Assembly (NCBI GenBank): GCA_019321725.1
Contig: CM033115.1
Coordinates: forward strand, 8,070,673-8,134,672
Length of the DNA: 64,000 nt
Direction of reading: 5' to 3'
DNA from: Paulownia fortunei
Lineage: Eukaryota > Streptophyta > Magnoliopsida > Lamiales > Paulowniaceae
In this document: piece by piece, positions 11,298-21,848 of the stretch
Layout: every line of letters begins with the position of its first letter
Position numbering within the stretch: position 1 is the first letter of the stretch
Notes under the pieces: generated by a model
Told to the model about the DNA's origin: nothing
Databases searched by the model: none
The model's input: only the letters and a program-made list of their open reading frames with translations
Program-made: the position numbers and the translations under genes

Positions 11298-14118
11298 TAT
11301 AATACCTAAGCCTCACACTACTCACTTGGTCAATATGATTCATGCATTACATGCTACTTATATGCTAATTTGCATTAACATCTATATGCCATCTTATATA
11401 GTATTCTTAATCATTATACCTCTAATGCTATTATTTGATGATAATGGTTGAGATCCTATAACCTAATTAAGTAATTTTATATGTAGATAAGAAAAAGAAT
11501 AGATTGATCAATATATTGGGTATCCATAGGTTATATGTTATAATTTTAGAAGTGTTAAAGGTGTCACTAGGAAGCTTATCTTATTCGATTTAATTAGATC
11601 AAGGTATTTTAAAGGTATACATCCATAGATTAACATACTTTGGATATCGGACATGATATAATGTGATTTAAGTGTCATAATACAAGGTTTGTATGTGCAT
11701 GTGATTTTAGAAAATGAAAACTAGACAATCATTTAAAAATCGGATGTCGATCGGTTTGGAGATCGAATGAACAGTTAAGAAATTAGGGCATAATGTATTA
11801 TCCGATCATATGGAGATTGAAGTAGGCTGTACATAGATAAATAATTAATGAGAAATACTAGATTATGGCTATGTAATGTGTGAAAAATATCAGAATTGAA
11901 CCACCACTTGACATCTCAACCTTGCCACCTCAAGCTTTGCCACCTCAATCTTCCAGCTCAACCTTTCTTCATTTCTATCATTGAACATGACCATAAACCA
12001 TTTTTGAGTTATTTCACATCCCAAACCTTCATACGGAATTTTAGAAATTTCTCTCAAGTAATTCCAAGTAAAGAAAAAAGTGAAGGAAGTAAAGGGAATT
12101 AAGGAGGAGCAAGTTGAAGCTAAAATCTGTGCATAGGTGAGCTTTAACTCATGTTTTTTATTTAAGTTCTTGAATTGTTTGAGGGTTTATGATTTTTAAA
12201 GCTTCTATTATTGATTATAATCATGTTAGGATGTTATTTGTGGTCTTATAATTCATAAAAGAAGGATTTTTAATTGCAAAATCACAATAAAAATCACTAG
12301 GGATAGAAACTGTATACTTGCTGATTTTTTATATTTGTGCCTTATATATGTATAATAACTTGATTAAAACCTGTGTATTTCACCATATATGTGTTTATAT
12401 ATGAGTCTAGGTGATGTATGTAAGTTTAGAGAGGTTATAAATTGTAATAAAGTGTGATAATTATAGAGGTGCTCAAAATTATCTTCTATGAAATTCAGAT
12501 TCGGTACTATGTGAATGGTGATGGTTTTACATCAATAAATCCCTTAGTTTTTGTAGTAATTTGACCTGGTTGTCTCTTTATATGTGTTATCTAAGTATGG
12601 CCAAAATTTGGGAGTGATTGAATATATTGAGTGGTAAAAATTAGGTACATGATATTAGAATTATATTACTTCAATTATATGATATTTATATGTATCTAAG
12701 ATGGGGAATTAAATCATTTAAGGGACTAGATTGGGTTCTAGTTTGTGAAAGCATGATTGTTTAAGGTCTTAGTATGATATTTTATGCTTTCAACTTGCCA
12801 AATTGGGATTGGCGCTTGATGTTGGGTAATATTACGAGCTATTTTACATCTAATATTGGAGGGAACAATAAACAAATCTAGACTAAGCCACCAATCAAGT
12901 GAAAGGTAAGTAAAGATCCATTTGAAACTACAATGCATGAACATAGTATGTCTTGAATCATTTATACTAATGTGATGATGATATTAAATTTGACCGAGAG
13001 TCTTATGATTCTTGAAACATGTTGAGAGAAAGATGACTTGTATTTCATGAGCATTTACATGTGCATGCACGACATATGAATATAGTAGAGGTTCTTACAT
13101 GCACGATATGATTTGAGACATGCTTGTGCAGTTTTTATAATTTGAGCATAACTTCATGATCAAAAGCTCTATGGACCTGAAGTTTATTTCATTTGAAATC
13201 TAAGAGATAGAAATAAAATATTTTGGTTGGCCACTACTAGTGTACCAAGGCATGCGAGGCGTGCTTATATAATATTTTGGGGCACCGCAAGTGTTACTTC
13301 TCGAAGGATCATAGGGGTTGATAGGGGGTGTGCCTCTAGTGGTCACGAAAGGGTGGACCACTTGACTGTGCCCTTATTGACTCTGCCAGTGGAAAGACTT
13401 CTAGAAGATCATAAGGGAAGATAAGGGGTGGACCTCTGGTGATCCTAGAAGATGGCCATTGGACTGAGTCAATTTGTTTATGCTCATGTGATTATTGATA
13501 TTGTTTTAAGCTCTATCCGGTGCATAGTAGGTGGGCCAAGAGCCCAATAAATGAAGTAATTTTTAATAAAAACTCTTTGATTTATGAGTACCTAATTCGA
13601 CACATTTATAGCATCATATCTTAGAGTTAAGTTAAATGATATTTTATATCATACTCTTGTCAAGCATGATTTTTGCTTATTGAGCGGTAGCTCATGTAGT
13701 TCATGCATTATAGGTAAACATGGTGAGACTTGAGACCTTTGATTTACTAGATGGCAATGGAGCTCCTACAAGCTTTCAAGGATCAATGTACTTGAATAAC
13801 GACCTATTGAGCTATTCTGTGGGTTGTGTTTTTGATTTTACAGTTATTGTATTTTATTAATGACTTTATCATGTATATCACTTTCAAAACTCTTTTGTGA
13901 TATAGAGTTTGGGTTTGTGATGGTTTTGATAGACTTGGTTAATGTTTAATAACTACCTATGTATATACAGTGTGATTGGATATGAAAATACTTTACTTAT
14001 ATCAATGTTTTGTTGGACTGAGTAGAAAAAAAAAGTTATACACATGCATACGTGCACAAATTATTTTACACATGTTGTTTATATATATTTTTATACATAT
14101 TGTTGGGATGTTGTGATA
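11298..14118 (+). repeat. 3' LTR of element A
   Basis: This LTR begins TATAATACCTAAGCCTCAC and ends GGATGTTGTGATA. It keeps the GC-rich core (13225-13460) that the 5' LTR lost. About 90 extra bases at 13120-13210 are absent from sister LTRs. About 300 bases present in the 5' LTR around 5560-5860 are missing; the join is near 12625. Confidence 0.88.
13225..13460 (+). repeat. Conserved GC-rich LTR core block
   Basis: The block starts with GGTTGGCCACTACTAGTGTA. It contains two related halves of about 60 bases, GGATCATA..GGGGGTGTGCCTCT..GGTCACGA and GATCATAAGG..GGGGTGGACCTCTGGTGATC. The same block is at 1021-1250, 3925-4155, 37355-37590 and 44835-45065, and as a remnant at 5875-5965. It is much richer in G+C than its surroundings and better conserved than the rest of the LTR. 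Confidence 0.8.
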
Positions 14119-14780
14119 CCCTTGGACTAAGTCAATTTGTTTATGACCATATGATTATTAATATTGTTTACAGCTCTATCCAGTGCATAGTAGGAAGGCC
14201 AAGGGCTCAATAAATGAAGTGATTTTTAATAAAAACTCTTTCATGTATGAGTACTCAAATTTGACACATTTATAGCATCATATCTTAGAGATAAGTTGCA
14301 TGAGATTTTATATCATACTCTTGTCATGCATGATTTTTACTTATTGAGCGTTAGCTCATGTGTTCATGCATTGTAGGTGAACATGGTGAGACTTGAGATC
14401 TCTGGTTTACTGGCTGGCAGTGGAGCTCCTACAAGATTTCAAAGATCAATGTACTTGGATGACAACCTGTTGGGCTATTTTGTGGATTGTGCTTTTGATT
14501 TTACAGTTATTGTATTATGTTAATGACTTTATTGTGTATATCACTTTCAAAACTCCTTTGTGATAGAGAGTTTGAGTTTGTGATGATTTTCATAGACCTA
14601 ATTAATGTTTAATAACTACCTATGTATATATAGTATTACAGGATATGAAAGCACTTTACTTTTATCAATATTTTGTTGAACTAACTAGAAAAAAAAATTA
14701 TACACATGCATACGTACACAAATTATGTTGCACAAGTTGATTATATATATATTTATACATATTGATGGGAGGTTGTTATA
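14119..14780 (+). mobile_element. Solo Tekay-like LTR, right part
   Basis: This is the continuation of the LTR at 1953-4160. It starts with the TSD copy CCCTT and GGACTAAGTCAATTTG and runs through the R/U5-like end to GGGAGGTTGTTATA. It is followed by TCAAT (14781-14785), the same five bases as before 1953. Confidence 0.85.
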
Positions 14781-14785
14781 TCAAT

Positions 14786-15797
14786 CTCTTCATTTTTCTT
14801 TATTGAACATCCCATTTTTCTTCTTTTTAATCTTGGATTGCCCCTAAACTTATTTCTTTTTTTGTATGCAATAGGGGTATATTAGTTTTAGGGAGTTCAA
14901 ATCATATACCTCAATTCATAATCTCTTCATTTTTGTCTTTTTTCAATATTTTTTTCTTTTTTTTTAATATAATAATTCATTTAAGAATGATTCTATAAAT
15001 GAAAAGAAAAATGGTAGAATATTTGATTTTTTTTTTATAAAGCTCAATAATGTGTATAGGGTGTTCAAAGAATTATTTCAATAGGCTTAAAATGGAAAAC
15101 TAGGGAATAATTTAAGTGTAGGTTGGCTTAAAGCTCAAACGGTCCAAAAATAATCTAAATCATCTCTTTAATGCTATGCCACATAGGATTTTGCCTCAAC
15201 TAGTGATCAAACAAGTTGTAGAGGCTGGTGGGATCATTTAGGAAAAAATTAGATTTTATAAACTATCTTTAAACAATTAAATGTAACTCAACAAACTACT
15301 TAGTGCATCAAAAATCACAAGACCTCATAAAGTAAATAAAACCAATTTTGGATGTTTAGACACGTACGTACATATTCTAATATTCACTTTTTTTTTCAAA
15401 CATGCACATAATTCATCACTAAACTTAATAATCAATAAACTAAACAAACCAATAAACCAAACTAAATAAGCTACAAACAAGCATTAAACTTCTCAAGCAA
15501 CAAGTAATAATCCTAAACTCCCAAACTCCCCCCCCCTCCAAACTTAATATAAGCATTGTCCTCAATGATTGAGAAAATTGTAAAACAAGAGGACATTCCT
15601 GAAAAATGGATGGTGTTCTTTTGGAATTAAAACCTTACTATATTTTTTTCAGCCTTTAGCCTGGAAAAATGAGTAAAATATCAAGGAACAATCATCATGA
15701 TATGAAACAACACACACGAAAACAAGAAAAAAAAGCTTAGGTTGCCTCTCAAGAAGCACTTTGTTTAAAGTTTTTAACTAGACTGAAATTGAATACC
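14786..15797. other. Athila-like 3' untranslated region, minus strand
   Basis: No coding region is seen. On the minus strand the stretch after the pol end carries GGACAATGCTTATATTAAG followed by GTTTGG and a G-run. This is the motif that follows pol in Athila-type Ty3 elements. The G-run (plus strand C-run at 15528-15536) is the likely polypurine tract. The AT-rich part 14786-15400 would then be the 3' LTR or its remains; I cannot place its ends. Confidence 0.55.
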
Positions 15798-17255
15798 TTA
15801 AGTTGCTTCCCCAAGTGGAAAAGTAGACATCTTCCAAATTTTATTTCCATAATAATGCTTCAACCTTTGACCATTGACATAATTTAATTTGCCATCCTTG
15901 CCTTTGAGCTCAACCACCCCAAACAATTTTTTTTTTGTTGACAATGAAGGGACCGGATTATCTAAATTTCAATTTCCCCAAAATAGATCTAATCAAGAAT
16001 TGAAAAGCAACATAAGTTGTTCATGTTGAAATTCTTTTCTCAAGATCATTTTATCATGCCATTATTTTGTTTTTTCTTTATAAATTTTAGCATTTTCATA
16101 GGCATCATACCTAAATTCCTCCATTTTATTGAGTTGCAACAATCTTTTTTCTCCAATTACCTTTGTATCAAAATTTAATTATTGTACAACCCAATATGCT
16201 CTATGTTCTAGCTCAATGGGGAGGTGACAAGCTTTTCATAAACTAATCGATAAGGAGACATAACTATATGAGTTTTATATGTTGTGCGGTATGCCTAGAA
16301 TGCATCATCAACCTTATGTGCCCAATCCTTTCGATTAATACTTACCGTTCTCTCAAGGATTTGCTTCACTTCCCAATTTGAGATTTTACTTTGTCCATTT
16401 GATTGAGGATGGTATCTAAGGGCTAATTTGTGTCTTACACCATTCTTAACCAAAAGGTTATTAAACATTTTATTGTAAAAATGAGAACCTTCATCAGTTA
16501 CAATTACTCTAGGTGTGCCAAAATTAGTGAAAATATGTTTGTGCAAGAATTTAAGCACTACCTTGGCATCATTAATAGGTATGGAAATTGCTTCTATCCA
16601 CTTTGAGACATAATCTACAACAAGCAAAATGTATATCAGCTATTTGATGGAGGAAATGGTCCCCTGAAGTCAATCCCCCAAATATCAAAGAGTTCAACTT
16701 CTATCATGTTTGTCAAAGGAAGCTCATGGCATCTAGTAATTGTTCTAACCCTTTGACACCCGTCACATGTCTGCACAACAGTATAATAATTCTTAAACAA
16801 AGTTGGCCAAAAAAGACCGAATTTTAATACCTTAGAAGCTGTCCTTGTTGGTCTAAAATGACCACCACATGGGGAAGAATGACAATGCTTTAGAATTTCA
16901 TTTGTTTTTTGCATTGGAATACATCTTTGAATCATAAAATTTGAACACCCTTCGAAGAGCAAAGGATCATCCCATAGATATGATTTCACATCATGTAAGA
17001 ATTTTTTCTTTATTGATATGTGATGTTAGGGGGCAATAATCCACCTACAAGATAATTCATAAAATCTGCATACCAAAGTAAATTATTTTTGATTGCCAAA
17101 ATAAACTCTTCTAGGAAAAATTCTTCAATTGGCACTTCAAAGTTCTCATTTTTCTCATCCACCCTCGATAAGTGACCCGCCACCATATTTTGCTTCCTTT
17201 CTTATCTTTGATTTCAAAATCAAATTCTTGAAGAAGGAGTATATACTAAATTAGC
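15798..17255 (-). pseudogene. Athila-like integrase, broken
   Basis: This is the distal part of an Athila-type Ty3 pol, read right to left. Directly inside the insertion point is the RNase H end (LLLQEFDFEIKDKKG, near 17235-17190). The zinc-binding region follows at about 16989-16740 (MKSYLWDDPLLFEGCSN, HCHSSPCGGH, CDGCQRV). The core holds FDIWGIDFRGPFP (first Asp, near 16680), VIVTDEGSHF (second, near 16495) and HPQSNGQSKISN (the usual Glu appears as Lys). The frame breaks near 16636 and again after 16295. Pol ends with PLGEAT and a stop at about 15798. Its proximal half continues at 25253. Confidence 0.85.
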
Positions 17256-17260
17256 AATGG

Positions 17261-18191
17261 TGTAACATCCCTTGACCTAACTGTAGAACCTAAACAAACT
17301 AATATAGTTATGTTAAGAAACTTTAACTTTTCATCAATACTAGAGTTATGTTTTAATAAAAGTTCTCATTTTTGGCTGTAAGAGAAATAACTTGAATTCA
17401 TTTGTTGTTTCATTTCGTTGTAGACACGCTATATACATAAATCAAAACTGAGTACATCTGTTTACAAAACCATAACAGAGCAGCTTATTTAAAAATAAAA
17501 TAGAGTTTTCAAAATAGGTTACAAAATATCTCGAAACATGGCATATGAACAAATCTCTATCTGACCGCTCTGGAGACTTAGTCAACCTCTAAACCTGTAT
17601 ATTTCCACCTACGTCACATGAATCTAAAGAGCTAAAGGCTTAGTAAGGTGAAACTAATACTATAACAAATAGCGTACAAGCAAATCACATAAATGATTAA
17701 ATGCATAATTCAAATTTATAACTTTCATTCATAAATCATTGTTTAGGCCCTTGAAGTGTGGTACCTAACTAATAGCAATAGATCGTGGTTTTCGAAACCT
17801 GTTCATAATGATTGGCCAATAAGAGAAATAATACGGGGTTTTCATACTTGGTCTTTCAACCTCAGGTGTTAGTCATATTCTATCTAATTCTTTGTGGCTT
17901 TCCTATACCAATTTTTCAACCTCAAGTATTTGTCACCATTTGTTGGGTCCGCTGGTCCCTCTCACACCTCTTGCCTACCCGACCATTAATCAAGTACCAT
18001 ACTTCCTTTTCAAAAACCTCATTATATTCTTAGTAGTATCATGTTTCATGAACAATGAATGCATCAAACATTATATCATTTGACTAATAATGACAATCAC
18101 ATTAAAATATGAACAATATTATATGATTCTTATAATATAGCAAATGAAAGTTTCAACTTACCTCAAGTCCACTTTATGCTAAGTGAAAAGG
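17261..18191 (-). mobile_element. E1: 3' LTR end of minus-strand Tekay-like element
   Basis: On the plus strand it begins TGTAACATCCCTTGACC. This is the reverse complement of the LTR end seen at 24121 (GGTTAAGGGGTGTTACA). The stretch 17261-18191 is an inverted copy of about 23200-24121. It stops at AAGTGAAAAGG, where E2 gag sequence begins without any LTR border. It is therefore the last 930 bases of E1's 3' LTR. The flanking bases AATGG (17256-17260) and CTTGG (25248-25252) share only part of a TSD. Confidence 0.8.
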
Positions 18192-18369
18192 AGAGCAAAA
18201 GTCAAACCAAGGGAATGAAAAGCGTCCTAGAGTTGGGCAGACTTCTATTACAGTTGAAAGGCCTAAATGTGCTAAGTATGGGAATAATCATTTTGGGGAA
18301 TGCTATAGTGGTACTAATCATTGTTTTAAGTGTAAAAAGCCTGGACATATAGCAAAAGATTGCCCAACA
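18192..18369 (+). pseudogene. gag: Gag C-terminal end of E2 with two zinc knuckles
   Basis: Only the nucleocapsid end of Gag remains. It reads in frame into the protease. Two motifs are visible: CAKYGNNHFGECY (CX3-type knuckle variant, about 18259-18297) and CFKCKKPGHIAKDC (canonical CX2CX4HX4C, about 18322-18363). Upstream codons (EQKSNQGNEKRPRVG) run back to the junction with the E1 LTR at 18191, so the rest was deleted. Confidence 0.8.
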
Positions 18370-18957
18370 GTGCAGGGAAAAGTTCAGGGAAGAGTGTATG
18401 CAATGACACAAGAACAAGCTGATGTAGATGCTTCCGTAGTCATAGGTACTATTTTAATTTCTGGGATACCTGCAAAAACATTGATAGATTCTGGATCCAC
18501 GCATTCATTTGCATCATGTGCATTTGTGAGAAAATTAGGCATTACACCAGATTTATTAAAAGTAAGGTACAGTGTGACTGTTGCATCTGGGGAAGAAATA
18601 GATTCCAACCAAATGTTAAGGGCTTGTTCTATTCAGATTAGTGATAGGACTCTCTATACAGATCTTGTTATTTTACCGATGCCAAATTTTGAGGTTATTT
18701 TGGGTATGGATTGGCTTATCAAATATCATGCAACAATTGATTGTAACAAGAAGATTGTGATTTTTCAGCCACCTAGGGAAGCACAGATTATGTTTAATGG
18801 TATCTCATTCTCATGGTCCTTACCAATTATATCTGCTATGAAAGCTCAAAAGATGTTGAATAAAGGTTGTGTTGGGTATTTGGCAAGTGTTCTGGACACC
18901 TCAGTTGAATCACAATTGAAGCCAGAAAATGTAGAATGTGGTTCAAGAATTTCTTGA
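18370..18957 (+). pseudogene. Protease of E2
   Basis: A retropepsin-like domain of about 190 residues, open throughout. The active-site motif TLIDSGSTHSFAS is at about residues 36-48. The later strand VILGMDWLIKYHATIDC is intact, as expected for Ty3 proteases. It runs directly on from the gag zinc knuckles. A frameshift at about 18935-18957 separates it from reverse transcriptase, which continues in another frame from [12 protein letters not shown]. Confidence 0.85.
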
Positions 18958-19777
18958 GGTATTTCCAAATGATTTATCGCAACTACCACCGAATCGAGAG
19001 ATCGAATTTGTGATTGATGTTATGCCAGGAACTACTTCTATTTCTAAAGCACCATACCGAATGACACCAACAGAATTGAAAGAGTTAAAAGTTCAATTGC
19101 AAGAATTGCTTGATAAGGGTTTTATTTGCCCTAATTATTCTCCTTGGGGAGCACTTGTGTTGTTTGTGAAAAAGAAGGATGGTACATTGCGGTTGTGCAT
19201 TGATTATAGAGAGTTGAATAAGATAACAGTCAAGAATAAGTATCCACTCCCAAGAATAGATGATTTGTTTAATCAATTGCAGGGAGCATCTATATTTTCT
19301 AAGATTGATTTGCGCTCTAGGTATCATCAATTGAAGATCAAGGAAGAAGACATACCAAAGACTGCATTCCGAACAAGGTATGGACATTATGAATTTCTAA
19401 TGATGCCTTTCGATTTAACCAATGCCCCTGCAGCTTTTATGGATCTAATGAATAGAGTGTTCAAGCAATATCTCGATAAATTTATGATTGTATTTATTGA
19501 TGACATCCTAATTTATTCACATGATAAAGAAGAGCACAAGGAACATTTGAAGATTGTGCTGCAAGTTCTTAAAGAAAAACAGTTGTATGCTAAATTCAAG
19601 AAATGTGAGTTTTGGCTTGAGCAAGTGGTATTCCTAGGTCATGTAGTATCAAAGGATGGTATTTTTGTTGATCCGAGCAAAGTAGAAGCTGTCATTAAAT
19701 GGCCAACACCAACAAATGTATCAGAAGTAAAGAGTTTCTTGGGATTAGCAGGGTACTATCGATGATTTGTTCAGGGG
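18938..19777 (+). pseudogene. Reverse transcriptase of E2
   Basis: A 275-codon open stretch with all main RT blocks: [64 protein letters not shown], the [16 protein letters not shown] region, and the catalytic loop [10 protein letters not shown] with both Asp residues (about 19490-19520). It ends in a single TGA at 19763 in [10 protein letters not shown], where the family has another Arg. This is the only RT in the window with an unbroken catalytic core. Confidence 0.9.
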
Positions 19778-20362
19778 TTGTCAAAGATAGCAACTCCAAT
19801 GACAATGTTGACAAGAAAGAATGTGAAGTTCTTGTGGATCAATGCTTGTGAAAGAAGTTTTGAAGAACTGAAACAAAAATTAACTACACCTCCTGTTCTT
19901 ACCATTTCAACTGGAATTGGTGGATTCGTGGTGTATAGCGACACTTTAAAAAATGGTTTGGGTGCTGTTTTGATGCAAAATGGGAAGGTTATTGCCTATG
20001 CTTCAAAGCAATTGAAGGAATATGAAAAGAATTATCCAACCCATGATTTGGAACTTGCTGTTGTGGTTTTTGCCTTGAAAATTTGGAGATATTATTTGTA
20101 TGGTGAGATATACACAGAATATAAGAGTTTGAAGTACTTCTTTACCCAAAAAGAGTTGAATATGGGACAAAGAAGATGGTTGGAACTTGTGAAGGATTAT
20201 GATTGTGTGATCAACTATTATCCTGGTAAAGTGAATGTGGTTGCAGATGCATTGAGCAGAAAATCCACGTCTTCTCTTTTTGTTATACAAGAGTCAATAT
20301 TACTGAATTTCCAGAGATTGGAGTTTGAAATTGTACCTAAAGGGAAAAAGTGTTTGTTGTGA
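19778..20362 (+). pseudogene. RNase H of E2
   Basis: Continues the RT frame after the TGA at 19763. It shows [20 protein letters not shown] (first Asp), [16 protein letters not shown] (Glu), [11 protein letters not shown] (the usual TDH reads TEY, so a catalytic residue is altered) and [20 protein letters not shown]. It stops at TGA 20360-20362 in the linker before integrase. The downstream integrase stays in the same frame. Confidence 0.88.
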
Positions 20363-21836
20363 GCCTTAGTGTTGAAACCTACACTTCAAGATAGAATTAG
20401 AGAAGGTCAAAAGGTAGACACGCATTTGTGTAGATTGAAAAGAATGATTGAGGCTAGAAAGAGGCCAGACTTCTCTATTACTGATGATGGGATTATTCGA
20501 TATAAAGGGAGACTATGTATGCCGTTTGACAAGGCCATGAAAGGAGATATTTTACAAGAAGCTCATACTACTCCTTACTCAGTACACCCAGGTAGCATAA
20601 AAATGTATAAGGACTTACAACAACATTATTGGTGGCCTAAAATGAAGAGAGATATAGCAAAATTTATGGCTGAATATCTAACTTGTCAACAAGTTAAGAT
20701 TGAACATCAAAGACAATCAAGGTTGTTGAAGCCTTTGTTGATTCCAGAGTGGAAATGGGAGCACATTACAATGGATTTTGTGCTTGGATTACCTAGAACA
20801 CAAAAGGGGTATAATTCCATATGGGTGATTATTGATAGATTAACTAAATTAGCCCATTTTCTTCCAGTGAAATCCATATACAATATGGACCAGTATGCTC
20901 AACAATATATTAAAGAGATAGTTAGGTTACATGGGGTGCCAGTTTCAATAGTGTCTGACAGAGATCTTAAGTTTACATCTACATTTTGGAAGAGCTTACA
21001 CAGTGCCATGGGAACAAAACTTGCATTCAGTACAGCATGTCATCCACAAAGTGACGGGCAATCAGAAAGGGTTATTCAGATATTAGAGGATATGTTAAGA
21101 GCTTGTGTGCTAGATTTTCATGGGAGTTGGAATGCAAAGCTTCCATTAGTGGAGTTTACTTATAATAATAGCTACCAATCAACAATTAGAATGGCGCATT
21201 ATGAAGCATTATATGGAAGGAAATGTAGATCTCCAGTTCATTAGGATGAAGTTGGAGAAAGAAGCCTACTTGGTCCAGAAATAGTTCAACATACCGCTAA
21301 GATAGTGGAGAAGATACGAGAGAAAATAAAGATTGCGCAGAGTAGACAGAAAAGTTATGCAGATAAACGGAGAAAAGATGTAGAGTTTGCCATTGGGGAT
21401 CATGTGTTCTTAAAAGTAGCTCCCATGAAAGGTTATGAGATTTGGAAAGAAAAGAAAACTTAGCTCAAGGTATGTCGGCCCATTCGAGATTCTTGAAAGA
21501 GTTGGTGATAAAGCTTATAGAGTGGCCTTACCTCCATCATTATCTACTATTCACAATGTTTTCCATGTGTCTATGTTGAGAAAGTACATTTCAAACCCTT
21601 CTCATGTGTTGAGTTATGAACCGTTGGAACTGACTCATGATTTAGCCTATGAAGAGAAACCAGTGCAAATTCTAGATCAGAAGGAAAAAGAGTAGAGAAC
21701 GAAAAAGATTCGACTTGTTAAAGTATTACGGAGGAATCATTCTGTAGAAGAGGCCACATGGGAAAGAGAAGAAGAAATGCAGAGCAAGTATCTGGAATTA
21801 TTTGGTACATCAAATTTCGAGGATGAAATTTTATAA
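20363..21836 (+). pseudogene. Integrase and chromodomain-like tail of E2
   Basis: The 20369-21244 stretch is open. It shows the zinc-binding part HTTPYSVHPGSIKMYK ... YLTCQQVK, and the catalytic core ITMDFVLGLP (Asp), VSIVSDRDLKF (Asp) and PQSDGQSERVIQ (Glu), all three acids present. A TAG at 21242 replaces the Trp of SPVHWDE. A frameshift lies near 21432, and a TAG at 21693. The tail reads RYVGPFEILERVGDKAYRVA, VFHVSMLRKYI and, after the last stop, HSVEEATWEREEEM. This is the chromodomain-like end of Del/Tekay pol. The final TAA is at 21834-21836. Confidence 0.88.
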
Positions 21837-21848
21837 GGAAGGAAGGAT
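21835..21848 (+). promoter_or_regulatory. Polypurine tract, E2
   Basis: AAGGAAGGAAGGAT directly precedes the 3' LTR start TGTAATGCCC. Confidence 0.85.

Larger units (their letters stand above)
4161..14118 (+). mobile_element. Element A: full-length Tekay-like Ty3 retrotransposon
   Basis: A ten-kilobase Ty3/gypsy element is inserted in the older solo LTR. Both LTRs begin TATAATACCTAA (4161 and 11298), a shared variant of the family's TGTAATACCC. The 5' LTR ends near 6585 and the 3' LTR at 14118 (TTGTGATA). The flanking 5-mers are CACTT (4156-4160) and CCCTT (14119-14123), a TSD with one mismatch. Removing the element restores the outer LTR exactly as other family copies read. The internal order is primer-binding site, gag, PR, RT, RNase H, IN, chromodomain-like tail, polypurine tract. 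This order and the tail are those of Del/Tekay chromoviruses. All domains carry stops, so it cannot move by itself. Confidence 0.9.

Noticed and set aside
15528..15536. C-run as sequencing error or simple repeat only
   Set aside because: It has the position and context (GGACAATG...AAGTTTGG on the minus strand) of an Athila polypurine tract.
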